Shown: in pieces, positions 19,801-27,387 of the stretch
Layout of the letters: every line of letters starts with the position of its first letter
Numbering within the stretch: position 1 is the first letter of the stretch
Assembly (NCBI RefSeq): GCF_031846445.1
Contig: NZ_JAVRHR010000002.1
Location: 124,001-188,000, forward strand
Source of the DNA: Croceitalea rosinachiae
Lineage (GTDB): Bacteria > Bacteroidota > Bacteroidia > Flavobacteriales > Flavobacteriaceae
Direction: 5' to 3'
Length of the DNA: 64,000 nt
Translations under genes and position numbers: made by a program
The notes under the pieces: generated by a model
Seen by the model: only the letters and a program-made list of their open reading frames with translations
Told to the model about the DNA's origin: nothing
Database searches by the model: none

Positions 19801-22463
19801 ATGAAGCTTTTTTATTGGATGTCAATGGAAATCGTGTTGTTCCTGCTCAGGCCATAGGTAGTTTTGATACTGCCAATTTCCCAGATGCGAGTGGAGATCC
19901 AGCGCGAATTACGGGATTGGTTGGAGGAAATTATGAAGTGGCCATAACCACATCAGCTGATCCTCAGTGTCCTACTATGAGCAATGTTGCGACGGTACGT
20001 GCACCAAATGGTCCATTAGTTCCCGGTGCTATTGAGATTGGAAATGTAAGCTGTAATGACAACAATGGTGTCATAGAAGCAAATTTGAATGGTGGTTGGG
20101 ATTCCGCTGCCTACGAATACCGATTGCTATTTGATAGCGATAATGATGGTACTTATGAAACGGAAACTCAGACGTGGGGTGCAGTAAATCGATTTGAGAA
20201 CTTAAGTAGTGGTGATTACCAAGTAGGTTTCAGAGATGTAGAAGGATGTTTAGAGACATTTGATATTACCCTTAACCCTATAGACCCGATTACGGCTGGA
20301 ATTCGGGAGCCTCAAGCCTTGGTTTGCCCAGATGGGAACAACGCTGTTTTAGAAGCCTTTGATCCGTCAACCGGTGATGCTTCTACAGCAGTACCTGGCG
20401 CAGCAGGTGGAGTACTTGGTGCAGGATACATCTATCAACTGATTTATTTGGGCAGTAATAATATAACTGATGAGATATCACGAAGTGGTTTGCAGGATTC
20501 ACCAACCTTTTCAGGAGCTTCAGGTGGGTTTATCAGTCAAGGCTGGTATGCCATTGAGATTTCATCAAGTTTTGGTTGTATCGGCATGACCATACCGTAT
20601 TATGTGGATCCACCACCACCAATCATTCCTGATTTGGTACAGGTGCAAGCCCCAGGTTGTGGAGGTATTGGTCAAATGCGCTTGCGTATTGAAAACCCTG
20701 AAGTTGGATTTGAGTATGAATATCGCTTGGCCAGCTCGGCAGGAGGTAATCCTATGGATTTATTTACAAGAATGGAAGATGGTCTTGGTAATGCTTCTAC
20801 GGAAACTTTGATTGATGGGGTTCAAGGATTTTATCAGTTTGAAGTACGTAAAATTAATGCTACTAACACTTGCGGTACTATAAATTCGAATGGATTGACT
20901 TTGGTCGACGCTCAAAATATTGATTTAGTGGTCAACCAACCAGATGATATTTCTTGTGCCAATGAAATTGATGGTAGAATAGAATCATTTTCTTCGGGTG
21001 GAGTAGGGTCTAATGTCTACACACTTTATTTGGGTGATCCTGTTGATGCATTTAATCCTTCACCAACAGCTACTATGGTCGCTTCTAACAATTTTGGAAC
21101 TTTTGAAGGACTAAATGATGCAACCGACTATTATATTGCGGTTACGAGCGGCGTTAGTTGTCAAGATATTGAAGGTCCATATGTAGTTGCAAGACCAGAA
21201 CCTATTGTTTTTAATACAACGGCTACACCTGTAAGCTGCAGTGGTGAAGAGGATGGCACGATTACCGTTGAGGTGAATAGTGGGGGCGTAGGATTGATAC
21301 AATTTGCAATCGGACCTAATTTTAATGAATTCTTTAATGACCCCGACAATCCTGGTATTTATACTTTTGAAGACTTACAAGGTGATAGTAGTGGTAGGGA
21401 ATATACTATTTTGATTCAAGATTCTGAAGGATGTTCGGAAACCACATTCGTTGAAGTTTTTGAACCTGAAACAATTCAAATATCTTCAGTAGAGACGCCA
21501 GAAATATGTCTTGGATTTGCTGATGGCACGGCTCAGCTTACTGTAACAGGGGGAACTCCTTTTATAGATGCCATGGGTACGTCTTACTACGAAGTAGCAA
21601 TGAATTCCTCAGATGATATAGATTTTGTTAGAAATGACAACCTATTTTTTGACAACTTGACAGGTGGAGAAAGCTATGCCTTCTTTGTACGTGATGCCAA
21701 CGGCTGTATGGAGAACATTGTTGTGTCAATAGGAATTGGGGTGGATATCAATGCTGAGGTCCAAGTGGTTTACGGTTGTGAGGGCATTTTTCCAAATAGT
21801 ACGACTACCATTGTACCACTTAATTCGTCTTCATTATCGGATGTATTGATTTCTTTAGATGTGGATGATATCAATTTGGCAACAGAACAAATGCAATGGG
21901 CCGATTTACCAGCAGGGGATCGTACTGCCTTTTTGTATCACCCTAACGGATGTACCACATTTGTAGAATTTACAATAGATGCGTATGAACCGCTTTCGGT
22001 TGAAGTTATGAAAACTGCTGCGGATGAAGTAACAGCAATAGCAACAGGAGGATTTGGAGATTATGAATATTTCTTTCAAGGGGATTCACAGGGAAGTGAA
22101 AATATTTTCAATATTATTTTCGATGCAACAATCACGGTACGGGTAGTAGATGCGCAAGGTTGTTTTGTGGAAGTTGTTTTTCCCTTCAATTTTGAAGGTA
22201 TGCCAGAGTTTCCAAATTTCTTCACTCCCGATGGTGATGGTCTAAATGATGACTGGTTTCCTCAAAACCGAGAATTCTTTCCCAATATTGAGGTTATTAT
22301 TTATGATCGATACGGTAGGGTAGTGGCAGAATTGGATCAGGTAAAAAAATGGGATGGTTCTTATGAAGGCAGCCCTTTGCCTACAGGTGATTATTGGTAT
22401 GTTGTAAATGCCAATGATATAGAGAAACAACAGTTCGTTGGTCACTTTACCTTATATAGATAA
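13845..22463 (+). CDS. Giant SprB-like repeat surface protein with T9SS type B sorting domain, 2872 aa
   Basis: After an N-terminal signal-anchor-like segment (residues about 9-27) come roughly 25 SprB-type modules, each ending in a Y-x-V-x-V-x-D-x-x-G-C-like pattern, for example ITDANGC, VTDAEGC, VVDSNGC and VRDANGC. The C-terminus is the gliding-motility-associated (CHU_C) domain: FPNFFTPDGDGLNDDWFP, IYDRYGRVV, KKWDG and LPTGDYWY. Such proteins are exported by the type IX secretion system. In Flavobacterium johnsoniae, SprB is the gliding adhesin moved along the cell. The usual downstream sprF-like (PorP) partner gene is absent here. Adhesion or gliding is the likely role. Confidence 0.93.
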   Translation: MPRKKTRRHLYAVLLVLSSVVVYSAVFKSNTYVFDTKFGTPKTETFPSSKTAGIDAKVSKVNVSESVALSPMFMTIIQGADEEVGCSNNGFTVARFNLCGDSDDRTISLSGGPYGSVQWQILGGACVPDINEDCPNTTTSCYTTVATSQTFNLDASTIPAGSGAEFRVIADGQQYFFKVKKSTITQTYIKRDYICGVDGRIQITNLSSAYEFSIDGGLNWQTSPIFDGLAPDTYVVIARLQNTPNTCEYPYEPIVIEQQDISIDVEFIDAQCFGDTGSIEVTVNDVPGPFRYTLLDEVGIPIEFTTFITTNPYTFSAVGFGTYSVQVETQQCTGDIANGIPPPQQSLDINGSPITIGDGIVPLSASTEVNESLSSEPGCGSPAVDIIVRTSGGTAPYTFTVSDGGNSGGSYTTQTTYNVTTAGSYDFTITDANGCIITASANVQELTPPDVTVAGIDGTCTNGGSRLDITVVDAKGYNLSFRATPADPWSTDPLLSVPAGTYNSIQVRYEQGGFSCFITLPDSITVTESGAINGADPTWADLTCDGLGGINDGSITFPGAYTGAGGGPFEFSINGSDFFTQQTFNNLPAGTYTPAIRNASGCRRDFTAITIADVDPPTNIDFAQNNTNCAANTSDVVLTPTSNFPINTYEIISPVGAVVNNGSNNTFAGLTNNINHTFRITDVNGCTYEESFTPAVISSIRARVGSGGDLRVCNGATDGNATFLVDGFANTYSYTVTPGGFNGTGETNLQVPISNLGANTYTITVTDDDTGCTDTASVTVEEPATPLSITPDVTDMSCANNNIGRVRANASGGFGTYRYELEWPTPPGITQGPKSGPTFGNLTAEGTYTLTVTDAEGCTASTTFTLSSVDPPTITLGAVDNCFSPTNDGSIMVSSTAGTAALATHQYRINGGALQGSPNFTGLVPGTYTVEVMDGNNCTDQLQVTIPPQVQIDLDLITEIPCGGNGEMQISINGGDITTLASTSYTIYLDGTPVAGHVGLPIPSNPFNYTVPLGDDGNYTVEVTDNNSCTNTSPPLTFTAPVAISATSNPVGPSCGDPNSGYVEIIPDVSFGTPAFEVIFAPQGTGLVDSPFDAAQPAGYTYGSQTIYSGLSAGTYEYIVKDARNCTTGVLTVAIADDLTNPPDADVSANPAVCAAGVVSGGITINSIADGRPDFIIIVEDIFGNEFFRQEDVSLTDLPLAINGLAEGNYNVITLDSRGCIDQDQINIISTTVDIVPTTILPLVCDDAGFAYCVDIVGGTGPFGIRRIEDPSFTDLGGTPPTPNRSYCFANIQFGQSFTVEVIDYATNCTYEELIDVPEGPSTVDVVLNVGGATCIGDLVTLDWTITGTTGATFFVEIQNLDTGAIVFTDATATSTTGTLDVPEGPYAITVVDDGVGGTECSDGDTGDAILDYPRVDIIENQNANCNELGQLTFRGSGGTPYAPGILPNDSPYEYAVVLSGTPPAAGDYGFETTVALSGSLAPGTAYDIWVRDSRGCEFQTSATIVQLDPDLPIPTIVVNNQCITGAPPASFQIDVTMPATIDNPTFTLGGQTLVPAYDGINPTTATFNVPSIGVYDINVVDSNGCDVDTTAEVFQILSASAEFSTEPSCNNTDGVITVTPNGGSGNFTFELRDGTGTPTGNTTGDTTGIFTGVDPGDYEVMVTDDIANDGSLFCTFTVDGITLDTATVPVIADMGESDISCNGANDGSINVVLNPGSDIDGIFEYRLFDSGGAQIGSNISGSFDGLDPDTYRVVVETNRGCIDDETASVSEPPVFQITATDETLVCENGTNRFSTATISATIVGPNIGNGGPYGYRIDPADSYQSSPDFDIVDNGTDQTITIYAIDSNGCEDSVTITVFAPTDVLPSLTTLNELTCANPERVEITVVGTSDFTVITSAPSGTTVANVSVTGGGTAVVDLPDAGDYLFEIQDDSVNGCSYPLPRYTVAPPIYPTALITEAGPVLCDGDANGSLFIEVTDYNGIFNYEAFLLDVNGNRVVPAQAIGSFDTANFPDASGDPARITGLVGGNYEVAITTSADPQCPTMSNVATVRAPNGPLVPGAIEIGNVSCNDNNGVIEANLNGGWDSAAYEYRLLFDSDNDGTYETETQTWGAVNRFENLSSGDYQVGFRDVEGCLETFDITLNPIDPITAGIREPQALVCPDGNNAVLEAFDPSTGDASTAVPGAAGGVLGAGYIYQLIYLGSNNITDEISRSGLQDSPTFSGASGGFISQGWYAIEISSSFGCIGMTIPYYVDPPPPIIPDLVQVQAPGCGGIGQMRLRIENPEVGFEYEYRLASSAGGNPMDLFTRMEDGLGNASTETLIDGVQGFYQFEVRKINATNTCGTINSNGLTLVDAQNIDLVVNQPDDISCANEIDGRIESFSSGGVGSNVYTLYLGDPVDAFNPSPTATMVASNNFGTFEGLNDATDYYIAVTSGVSCQDIEGPYVVARPEPIVFNTTATPVSCSGEEDGTITVEVNSGGVGLIQFAIGPNFNEFFNDPDNPGIYTFEDLQGDSSGREYTILIQDSEGCSETTFVEVFEPETIQISSVETPEICLGFADGTAQLTVTGGTPFIDAMGTSYYEVAMNSSDDIDFVRNDNLFFDNLTGGESYAFFVRDANGCMENIVVSIGIGVDINAEVQVVYGCEGIFPNSTTTIVPLNSSSLSDVLISLDVDDINLATEQMQWADLPAGDRTAFLYHPNGCTTFVEFTIDAYEPLSVEVMKTAADEVTAIATGGFGDYEYFFQGDSQGSENIFNIIFDATITVRVVDAQGCFVEVVFPFNFEGMPEFPNFFTPDGDGLNDDWFPQNREFFPNIEVIIYDRYGRVVAELDQVKKWDGSYEGSPLPTGDYWYVVNANDIEKQQFVGHFTLYR

Positions 22464-22685
22464 GTTTCCCAGATTGGAGAAATTATTAAGTAAATAATTG
22501 ATAGCAAGTGATTACTGTTTTAACTATTTATCTTGCTTCTTTCAATTCAACATTGTATTTTGGTGGTTCAGCTCAATAAAATAACGATTCACCTTTGGAG
22601 AGCATTGGTTTTAATTTGTATTGTTTTAATTTGAATTTTGTTAGGTCATGCAAAACACCAACTAACTTTTCATCTAATAATAGCA

Positions 22686-22979
22686 ATGAAAAAAGAAAGA
22701 CAACCCCACACTTCATCCTTTTTATTTGATAGTAAAGATGCAATAGATGAGCAATCTATTTTTATGTTGAACCTTTACTTAAGTGCCATTGCTGAAAAGC
22801 CTTACACAATCGATTATAATACCCTCTTAATGAGTTTCCATTTATGGAAGGGTTCTAATATTGAAGAATTTTGTGAAAAACATACTATAAGTTATTTTTT
22901 ATTCAACCCGCAAAATGATTCAGCTGAAGCTCGTGAAGCCTTTTTCATGGATATTCGAGAGTTTCTTATAGGTAATTAG
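22686..22979 (+). CDS. Hypothetical protein, 97 aa
   Basis: The family is not recognised. It is a small soluble acidic protein with no signal or membrane segment. The ATG at 22686 (MKKERQP) is preferred over a TTG at 22638 because the extra residues look like leader DNA. It lies between the giant adhesin gene and tRNA-Pro, so it belongs to the backbone rather than the island. The 220 bases upstream contain no other gene that I can support. Confidence 0.6.
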   Translation: MKKERQPHTSSFLFDSKDAIDEQSIFMLNLYLSAIAEKPYTIDYNTLLMSFHLWKGSNIEEFCEKHTISYFLFNPQNDSAEAREAFFMDIREFLIGN

Positions 22980-23028
22980 ATTGGTAAAAATACCATCAAT
23001 TCGTAAACTACAAATCATAATTAATTTC

Positions 23029-23036
23029 TATTTTTG
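23029..23036 (+). promoter_or_regulatory. -7 promoter element of tRNA-Pro
   Basis: TATTTTTG matches TAnnTTTG and ends 11 bases before the first base of the tRNA. Confidence 0.55.
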
Positions 23037-23047
23037 CCTTTCTTTTT

Positions 23048-23122
23048 CGGGATGTGGCGCAGTCCGGTTAGCGTACACGGCTGGGGGCCGTGTGGTCGCA
23101 GGTTCAAATCCTGTCATCCCGA
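23048..23122 (+). tRNA. tRNA-Pro (anticodon GGG)
   Basis: The acceptor stem pairs CGGGATG (23048-23054) with CATCCCG (23115-23121), and the discriminator A is at 23122. The anticodon arm CACGG/CCGTG encloses the loop CTGGGGG, giving anticodon GGG at 23083-23085. The T arm GCAGG-TTCAAAT-CCTGT is standard. CCA is not encoded; the next base is C but the sequence continues CGAACC. The 3' end is also the left copy of the 13-bp repeat that bounds the genomic island. Confidence 0.96.
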
Positions 23123-23123
23123 C
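23111..23123 (+). other. Left attachment site (attL) of the island
   Basis: The 13-base core CTGTCATCCCGAC overlaps the T-arm end and acceptor stem of tRNA-Pro and is repeated at 57158-57170. Integration leaves the tRNA intact. Confidence 0.78.
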
Positions 23124-23145
23124 GAACCGCCATTTTGGCAATGTC

Positions 23146-23180
23146 AAAACCCTGCTAATCGTATGATTATCAGGGTTTTT
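23146..23180 (+). terminator. Rho-independent terminator after tRNA-Pro, island-borne
   Basis: AAAACCCTG and CAGGGTTTT enclose inner arms TAATC/GATTA with a GTAT loop and end in a T run. It lies inside the island and replaces the terminator displaced to 57175-57201. Confidence 0.75.
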
Positions 23181-23339
23181 CATTTTCCTTGCATTCATAT
23201 GATATCATCTGAAACCACCCTTCTGGTGTGCAATTCGGTGTACAAAGCGGTACGCATTTTGTGCTAATTTTATGTAATATTTAGGCAATCTAGATGTAGT
23301 CTTTAAACAAAAAGATGTTTAACTAAAAAGACTTAGAAC

Positions 23340-24599
23340 ATGCGTACAGACAGCACTTTAGGAGTGATTTTCTTCACTAGGAAAAAACGTAGCAATCCCG
23401 AAAAATTGGACATTTATGTCCGAATTACGGTCAATAAACAACGTTCTGAATTTAGTATTAAACGGGACATTGCGGTGTGCAATTGGGATATTTTCAGGTG
23501 TAGAGCCAAAGAAACAGACCCAAACCTAATTTTACTAAACACCTATTTAGATGATGTATATGCCGAAGTTCTCAATGCCCACAAGCAATTGCACTCGGAA
23601 AGGAAGGTAATCTCGGCCAAAGGAATCAAGCTAAGGTACTTCGGGGAGGACGAAGAGCGAATGACCTTGATGAAGGCCGTTGAATACCACAATCAAAATA
23701 TCAATAATGAACTCAGAGCAGGAACCTTGAAAAACTATTACTCTACGGAGAACTATTTGAGGGAGTTTCTTCAGGAAAAGCACAAAACGGATGATATCTA
23801 TTTGGTACAACTCAACTATAGGTTCATTGTGAATTTCGAGAATTATATCAGAACCTATAAACCAAAAAAGGAAAGAAGAACATGCACCAATAATGGTGTA
23901 ATGAAACATCTGTCTAGACTGATGAAAATAATCAACATGTCCATTCGTATGGAATGGTTGGAGAAGAATCCATTTGCGAACTTCAAACTTCGGTTTGTTA
24001 AAAACGAACGAGACTATCTTACAGAAAGAGAACTAGAACTATTGGAAGAAACTTCTTTTATTCCAATAGGTTTACAACGGGTCAAAGATATCTTTTTGTT
24101 TAGTTGCTATACAGGTCTTTCATTTATCGATATCAAGGAATTGAACTGCAACCAAATCTTGGTAGGTATTGACGGAAACAAATGGATACATACAAAGAGA
24201 ACAAAAACAAACGAGCTACTTAAGATTCCTTTACTTCCAAAGGCAAAGGAGATTCTGGATAAATACGAAAATGAAATTGAGCCTACTGGTGAACTACTTC
24301 CAGTTTATAGCAATCAAAAGACCAACAAAATCCTAAAGGAAATAGCCAAGACATGTGGTATCCATAAGAACATAACCTTTCATGTGGCCAGGCATACTTT
24401 CGCTACAACGATAACCCTATCGAATGGAGTGCCGATAGAAACGGTTTCCAAATTATTAGGCCATACCAAACTTACAACGACTCAAATTTATGCAAGGGTT
24501 CTACAAAAGAAAGTAGGGGAGGATATGCAAAACCTGATGGAAGTGTTCGAAGCAAAAAAGAAACAAAGAAGCGAAGCCCCCAAATCTAACCATAACTAA
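23340..24599 (+). CDS. Tyrosine recombinase / integrase, 419 aa
   Basis: The site-specific recombinase probably catalyses integration and excision of the island. The N-terminal arm-binding and SAM-like domains (about residues 1-215) are followed by the catalytic domain. Catalytic residues visible are H348 and R351 in HVARH, H375 in LLGHTKL and the nucleophile Y384 in IYARV. The position of the first catalytic Arg (TGLR in most relatives) is S261 in YTGLSFIDI. The Bacteroides CTnDOT integrase has a similar Ser substitution, so this is not evidence of inactivity. The gene points away from the tRNA and starts 217 bases inside attL. Confidence 0.95.
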   Translation: MRTDSTLGVIFFTRKKRSNPEKLDIYVRITVNKQRSEFSIKRDIAVCNWDIFRCRAKETDPNLILLNTYLDDVYAEVLNAHKQLHSERKVISAKGIKLRYFGEDEERMTLMKAVEYHNQNINNELRAGTLKNYYSTENYLREFLQEKHKTDDIYLVQLNYRFIVNFENYIRTYKPKKERRTCTNNGVMKHLSRLMKIINMSIRMEWLEKNPFANFKLRFVKNERDYLTERELELLEETSFIPIGLQRVKDIFLFSCYTGLSFIDIKELNCNQILVGIDGNKWIHTKRTKTNELLKIPLLPKAKEILDKYENEIEPTGELLPVYSNQKTNKILKEIAKTCGIHKNITFHVARHTFATTITLSNGVPIETVSKLLGHTKLTTTQIYARVLQKKVGEDMQNLMEVFEAKKKQRSEAPKSNHN

Positions 24600-24892
24600 A
24601 AAGCGCATGGCCTCTGTTGGATTTTTGTAGCGTCCCGATAGGTAAGCGTAAAGCAAAAATCCGAAAGGGCGCAACCTACTTTTTCAATGAAAAGTACCTT
24701 TTGAGGTTTACAAAATTTAGCAGCGAAGCGGATAAAGGTTTGTAAAGCAAGAGGGCAACACGCTAAAGCGATGTTACAAGGTGCAAAACATTGATTTTCA
24801 ATGAATTGAAAATATTAAATAATTATTTTTTGTAGCAAAAACACAGTAAAAAACCTGTGAGACCCTATAAACGTTGAAAAAATTTACTGTAA
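24600..24892. other. Non-coding region upstream of the BfmA/BtgA-like gene, with inverted repeat
   Basis: No reading frame here is convincing. GGATTTTTG at 24619-24627 and CAAAAATCC at 24654-24662 form a perfect 9-bp inverted repeat with a 26-base spacer, and AGGTTTaCAAA/AGGTTTgTAAA words recur further right. This position, before a mobilisation-type gene, is where a transfer origin could lie; that is speculation. Confidence 0.35.
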
Positions 24893-25456
24893 ATGGAACT
24901 AAAAAAGAAGAAAATAAGTGATTTCTCGGCTATAAGCATCAATCGGATAGTTGCCGAAAGATATCGGGAGTTTTCAAAGAAGATTTCCAAGTCGCACACG
25001 ATGACTTTGGAACTGATGATGGACTTCTTTGAAGGGGCGAAAATCTCACCAAAGAACAAGTATTTGATGAACTATATGGGTTCTGAACACCGGTTGAGCA
25101 AAAGGTTGGATTATCTGGAAGAACTACTTCGAAATTGGGAGAAGAATAGCAGTATTCCAAAAATTCATGATATGCTCAAAAAGGTATTTGACTTTGCAGA
25201 ACGAGAAGAGAAAAACAGTCGAAAGGATTTAGAGTTGCAGCAAAAAATATACGACCAATCTTTAAGAAGGGACAAAGTAACCCAGTATGATAATTTTATG
25301 CTCAAGGAGAATTGGAAAAAGGAACGTAAAAGAGTTTTGAAATTATTGAATCAGATTACTTTGGAAAAATCCCGATTTGGAAAATCGTACTATAAAATTG
25401 AAATCGAAGAAAGCGATTTGGAAAGTTTGAAACAAGATTTAAATAAAGAGCTTTGA
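24893..25456 (+). CDS. BfmA/BtgA-like mobilisation accessory protein, 187 aa
   Basis: It begins with an Arg/Lys-rich stretch and RYREFSKKISKSHTMTLELMMDFF, which resembles the ribbon-helix-helix-like start of BfmA/BtgA mobilisation proteins found on Bacteroidota integrative elements. Charged coiled-coil sequence follows to the end. Such proteins help a relaxase act at oriT. The usual relaxase partner is not found after it: the next 280 bases contain only a doubtful 50-residue frame. The element may therefore have lost its mobilisation module. The assignment rests on general resemblance and context. Confidence 0.6.
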   Translation: MELKKKKISDFSAISINRIVAERYREFSKKISKSHTMTLELMMDFFEGAKISPKNKYLMNYMGSEHRLSKRLDYLEELLRNWEKNSSIPKIHDMLKKVFDFAEREEKNSRKDLELQQKIYDQSLRRDKVTQYDNFMLKENWKKERKRVLKLLNQITLEKSRFGKSYYKIEIEESDLESLKQDLNKEL

Positions 25457-25477
25457 TTTACCTCGCAAAAAGATAGG

Positions 25478-25630
25478 ATGAAGCTTGGTAAGGATTTGGG
25501 ACTTGCAGCACGAAACTTTGTTTCGCTCGCTTTTTTGATATTACAATTTGTTGTGTTGAATCCAAAGTTGCTTGCTACGACTATCGTTTTTTTACCCTTT
25601 ATAAACAGTAACGTAAGACGAATATTCTAG
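25478..25630 (+). CDS. Doubtful small hydrophobic reading frame, 50 aa
   Basis: An ATG at 25478 opens 50 codons encoding one hydrophobic segment (roughly residues 15-40). A hairpin CGAAAC-TTT-GTTTCG at 25511-25525 lies within it. It may be a remnant or pure chance; I see no family. The rest of 25457-25740 holds nothing recognisable besides the start region of the AraC-type gene. Confidence 0.2.
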   Translation: MKLGKDLGLAARNFVSLAFLILQFVVLNPKLLATTIVFLPFINSNVRRIF

Positions 25631-25740
25631 AAGGTTATAATATAGATTGGCAAGATGCATTTTGTATTAGAATTAAGTTAATATTTATGGTTATTTCCCA
25701 TACAGTTGTTTATGATAATCATTAAATTTCCGTAGCTTAA

Positions 25741-26595
25741 ATGACCCGTGATTTTATTCATATTAATGACTTCGTGATTTTGGTAGAAGAAGCAAATACT
25801 ACCAAAGTAGAAGTGGATGCCTGTTATTTTGACGAACCTATTGTTGCAGTAGCTTTTTACGGTTCGGGCAATGTAGATTTAGCTGTAAAATATGATGAAA
25901 AACAGAAAGATTTTCACTACACCAAGGGGCTTTCCTTTGCATTTTACGCAGACGAGAAAGTAGAATTTGAACATACAGTTAGTCCAAACAAAAGCCTTAG
26001 GTGTATTGTAGTGGCAACCAAGCTAAGCAAACTTGAAGAACTACCTAATCAAGAAGGTGAATTGTTTTCGGACCTTTTGAAAGAATTGGTAAAACCTAAG
26101 GACCATTATGTAGAAGGCCCCAGTTTTTTTATGACGCCAGAAATGGAAAATATCGTTGATGCATTTTTCTCAAACAACTATTCAGGGAAAACTAAAATGA
26201 TGTTTTACAGAAGCCAGATTACTGCTTTATTATCTCACTTCTTTGGTCAACTTGCCCTAAAGCAGGAAGAAGTTTCAAAACCACTTCACAGAGAGCAGTT
26301 GAATAAAGCAAAAGATATTCTTTTAGAAAACTTGGAAAACCCGCCTTCGCTTTCAGAATTATCCCAAGCCATAGGCTTCAACACCACCAGACTCAAGAAA
26401 GAATTTAAGGCTATTTTTGGTGTTCCAGTTTTTAAGTATCTTCAAAATGAAAGGCTTACTTCAGCATATAAACTCATTAGTGAAAATGAGGCTACAGTAC
26501 AAGAGGCTGCGTGGCAGGTGGGTTATGATAGTCTGAGTTCGTTTTCTAACGCTTTTGCGAAAAAATTTGGCTATCGCCCAAGTCAGATAAAATAG
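25741..26595 (+). CDS. AraC-family transcriptional regulator, 284 aa
   Basis: The C-terminal part (about residues 183-284) carries two helix-turn-helix motifs: SLSELSQAIGFNTTRLKKEF, and TVQEAAWQVGYDSLSSFSNAF followed by KKFGYRPSQIK, the classic AraC/XylS signature. The N-terminal 170 residues resemble the cupin-like part of PchR-type regulators, but the ligand is unknown. It is the first cargo gene after the mobilisation-like gene. AraC proteins bind direct repeats about 21 bp apart, so the two 21-bp-period sites at 31122-31155 and 43626-43659 are candidate targets for it (inference). Confidence 0.9.
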   Translation: MTRDFIHINDFVILVEEANTTKVEVDACYFDEPIVAVAFYGSGNVDLAVKYDEKQKDFHYTKGLSFAFYADEKVEFEHTVSPNKSLRCIVVATKLSKLEELPNQEGELFSDLLKELVKPKDHYVEGPSFFMTPEMENIVDAFFSNNYSGKTKMMFYRSQITALLSHFFGQLALKQEEVSKPLHREQLNKAKDILLENLENPPSLSELSQAIGFNTTRLKKEFKAIFGVPVFKYLQNERLTSAYKLISENEATVQEAAWQVGYDSLSSFSNAFAKKFGYRPSQIK

Positions 26596-26622
26596 TTGAC
26601 CTTCCCTTTAATATAATCTTAC

Positions 26623-27375
26623 TTAATCAATAGATAAGAACGTAATACTAAGAAAGAAAATATTAGTAATCATATGTACTAATAAAGGATATTGAAACCC
26701 AAAGGCTACTCGCGTATATCCTGCAATCGTTGCACTAAACAATTGTGGTAAAGTTAATATAGGCATCCATAGAAAGTTAATGAAGCTCAGCTCAAAATTA
26801 AAAATGTGTAGCCAAGCGAAACTTGCACAAGAGAAATAGTAAATCATTCTAAAATGCTTTTTCCAGCCTCGTTCTAGAGCTGATTTTATGTTTTTTCTGC
26901 TATATAAAATATATGCAAGCAACACGATAATTATGGCGATGAATATCCTATACAAAAATGTATCATCTAAAAGAGATAATCGACTTTTAAAAACAGCTTT
27001 GGTAAGTATATAATATGTAAAAGTTCCAGAGGTTAACGCAAAATATATTGGGTTAAATCTTAGTGAGAGCCTAAATGTTATTTCTTCAAAGAGCGGTAAT
27101 ACAATTCCACCAACCATCAGTAAGACCAGCGGAGAAAATCGTTCTGCCATACTTGTTGAAGTAAGGTTTTCAGGCTTATAAATAAATTGTAGTAGAGACG
27201 CAACCATTACTGAGAATATTACTTTTATGAGAAATAGACCTATGGTATCGTAGATTTTATTTTTTATAGTTTTCTCTACCAATAGTCTCTCTTTAGGAGA
27301 CTTGATAAAATTCACTAAATCTCTTGCCAAAGATGCATAGTATTTGGGTTTGATTAATGGATATGATGGTAGCAT
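26623..27375 (-). CDS. CPBP-family intramembrane glutamic protease, 250 aa
   Basis: The CPBP (Rce1-like) motifs are present in order: EEITFR in a hydrophobic segment (EExxxR, about residues 93-98), FAWLHIFNF (FxxxH-type) and HMITN near the C-terminus. There are about six to seven hydrophobic helices. These inner-membrane proteases process or degrade membrane proteins, and in some bacteria give self-immunity to peptides. It starts 12 bases after the serine hydrolase gene and is probably last in that transcript. Confidence 0.85.
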   Translation of the reverse strand: MLPSYPLIKPKYYASLARDLVNFIKSPKERLLVEKTIKNKIYDTIGLFLIKVIFSVMVASLLQFIYKPENLTSTSMAERFSPLVLLMVGGIVLPLFEEITFRLSLRFNPIYFALTSGTFTYYILTKAVFKSRLSLLDDTFLYRIFIAIIIVLLAYILYSRKNIKSALERGWKKHFRMIYYFSCASFAWLHIFNFELSFINFLWMPILTLPQLFSATIAGYTRVAFGFQYPLLVHMITNIFFLSITFLSID

Positions 27376-27387
27376 TATTTTAAGACC

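Noticed and set aside
13937..22445. Many frames on the opposite strand and in other frames of the giant adhesin gene
   Set aside because: They are by-products of the repetitive coding sequence. The long frame with signal segment and T9SS tail explains the whole region.
12568..22463. Polysaccharide utilisation locus around the sugar dehydrogenase
   Set aside because: No SusC/SusD pair, glycoside hydrolase or sulfatase lies nearby; the dehydrogenase stands alone.
22981..23267. Two reading frames across tRNA-Pro
   Set aside because: They are open only because they read through the tRNA and its terminator; the peptides contain tRNA-derived sequence and no conserved motif.
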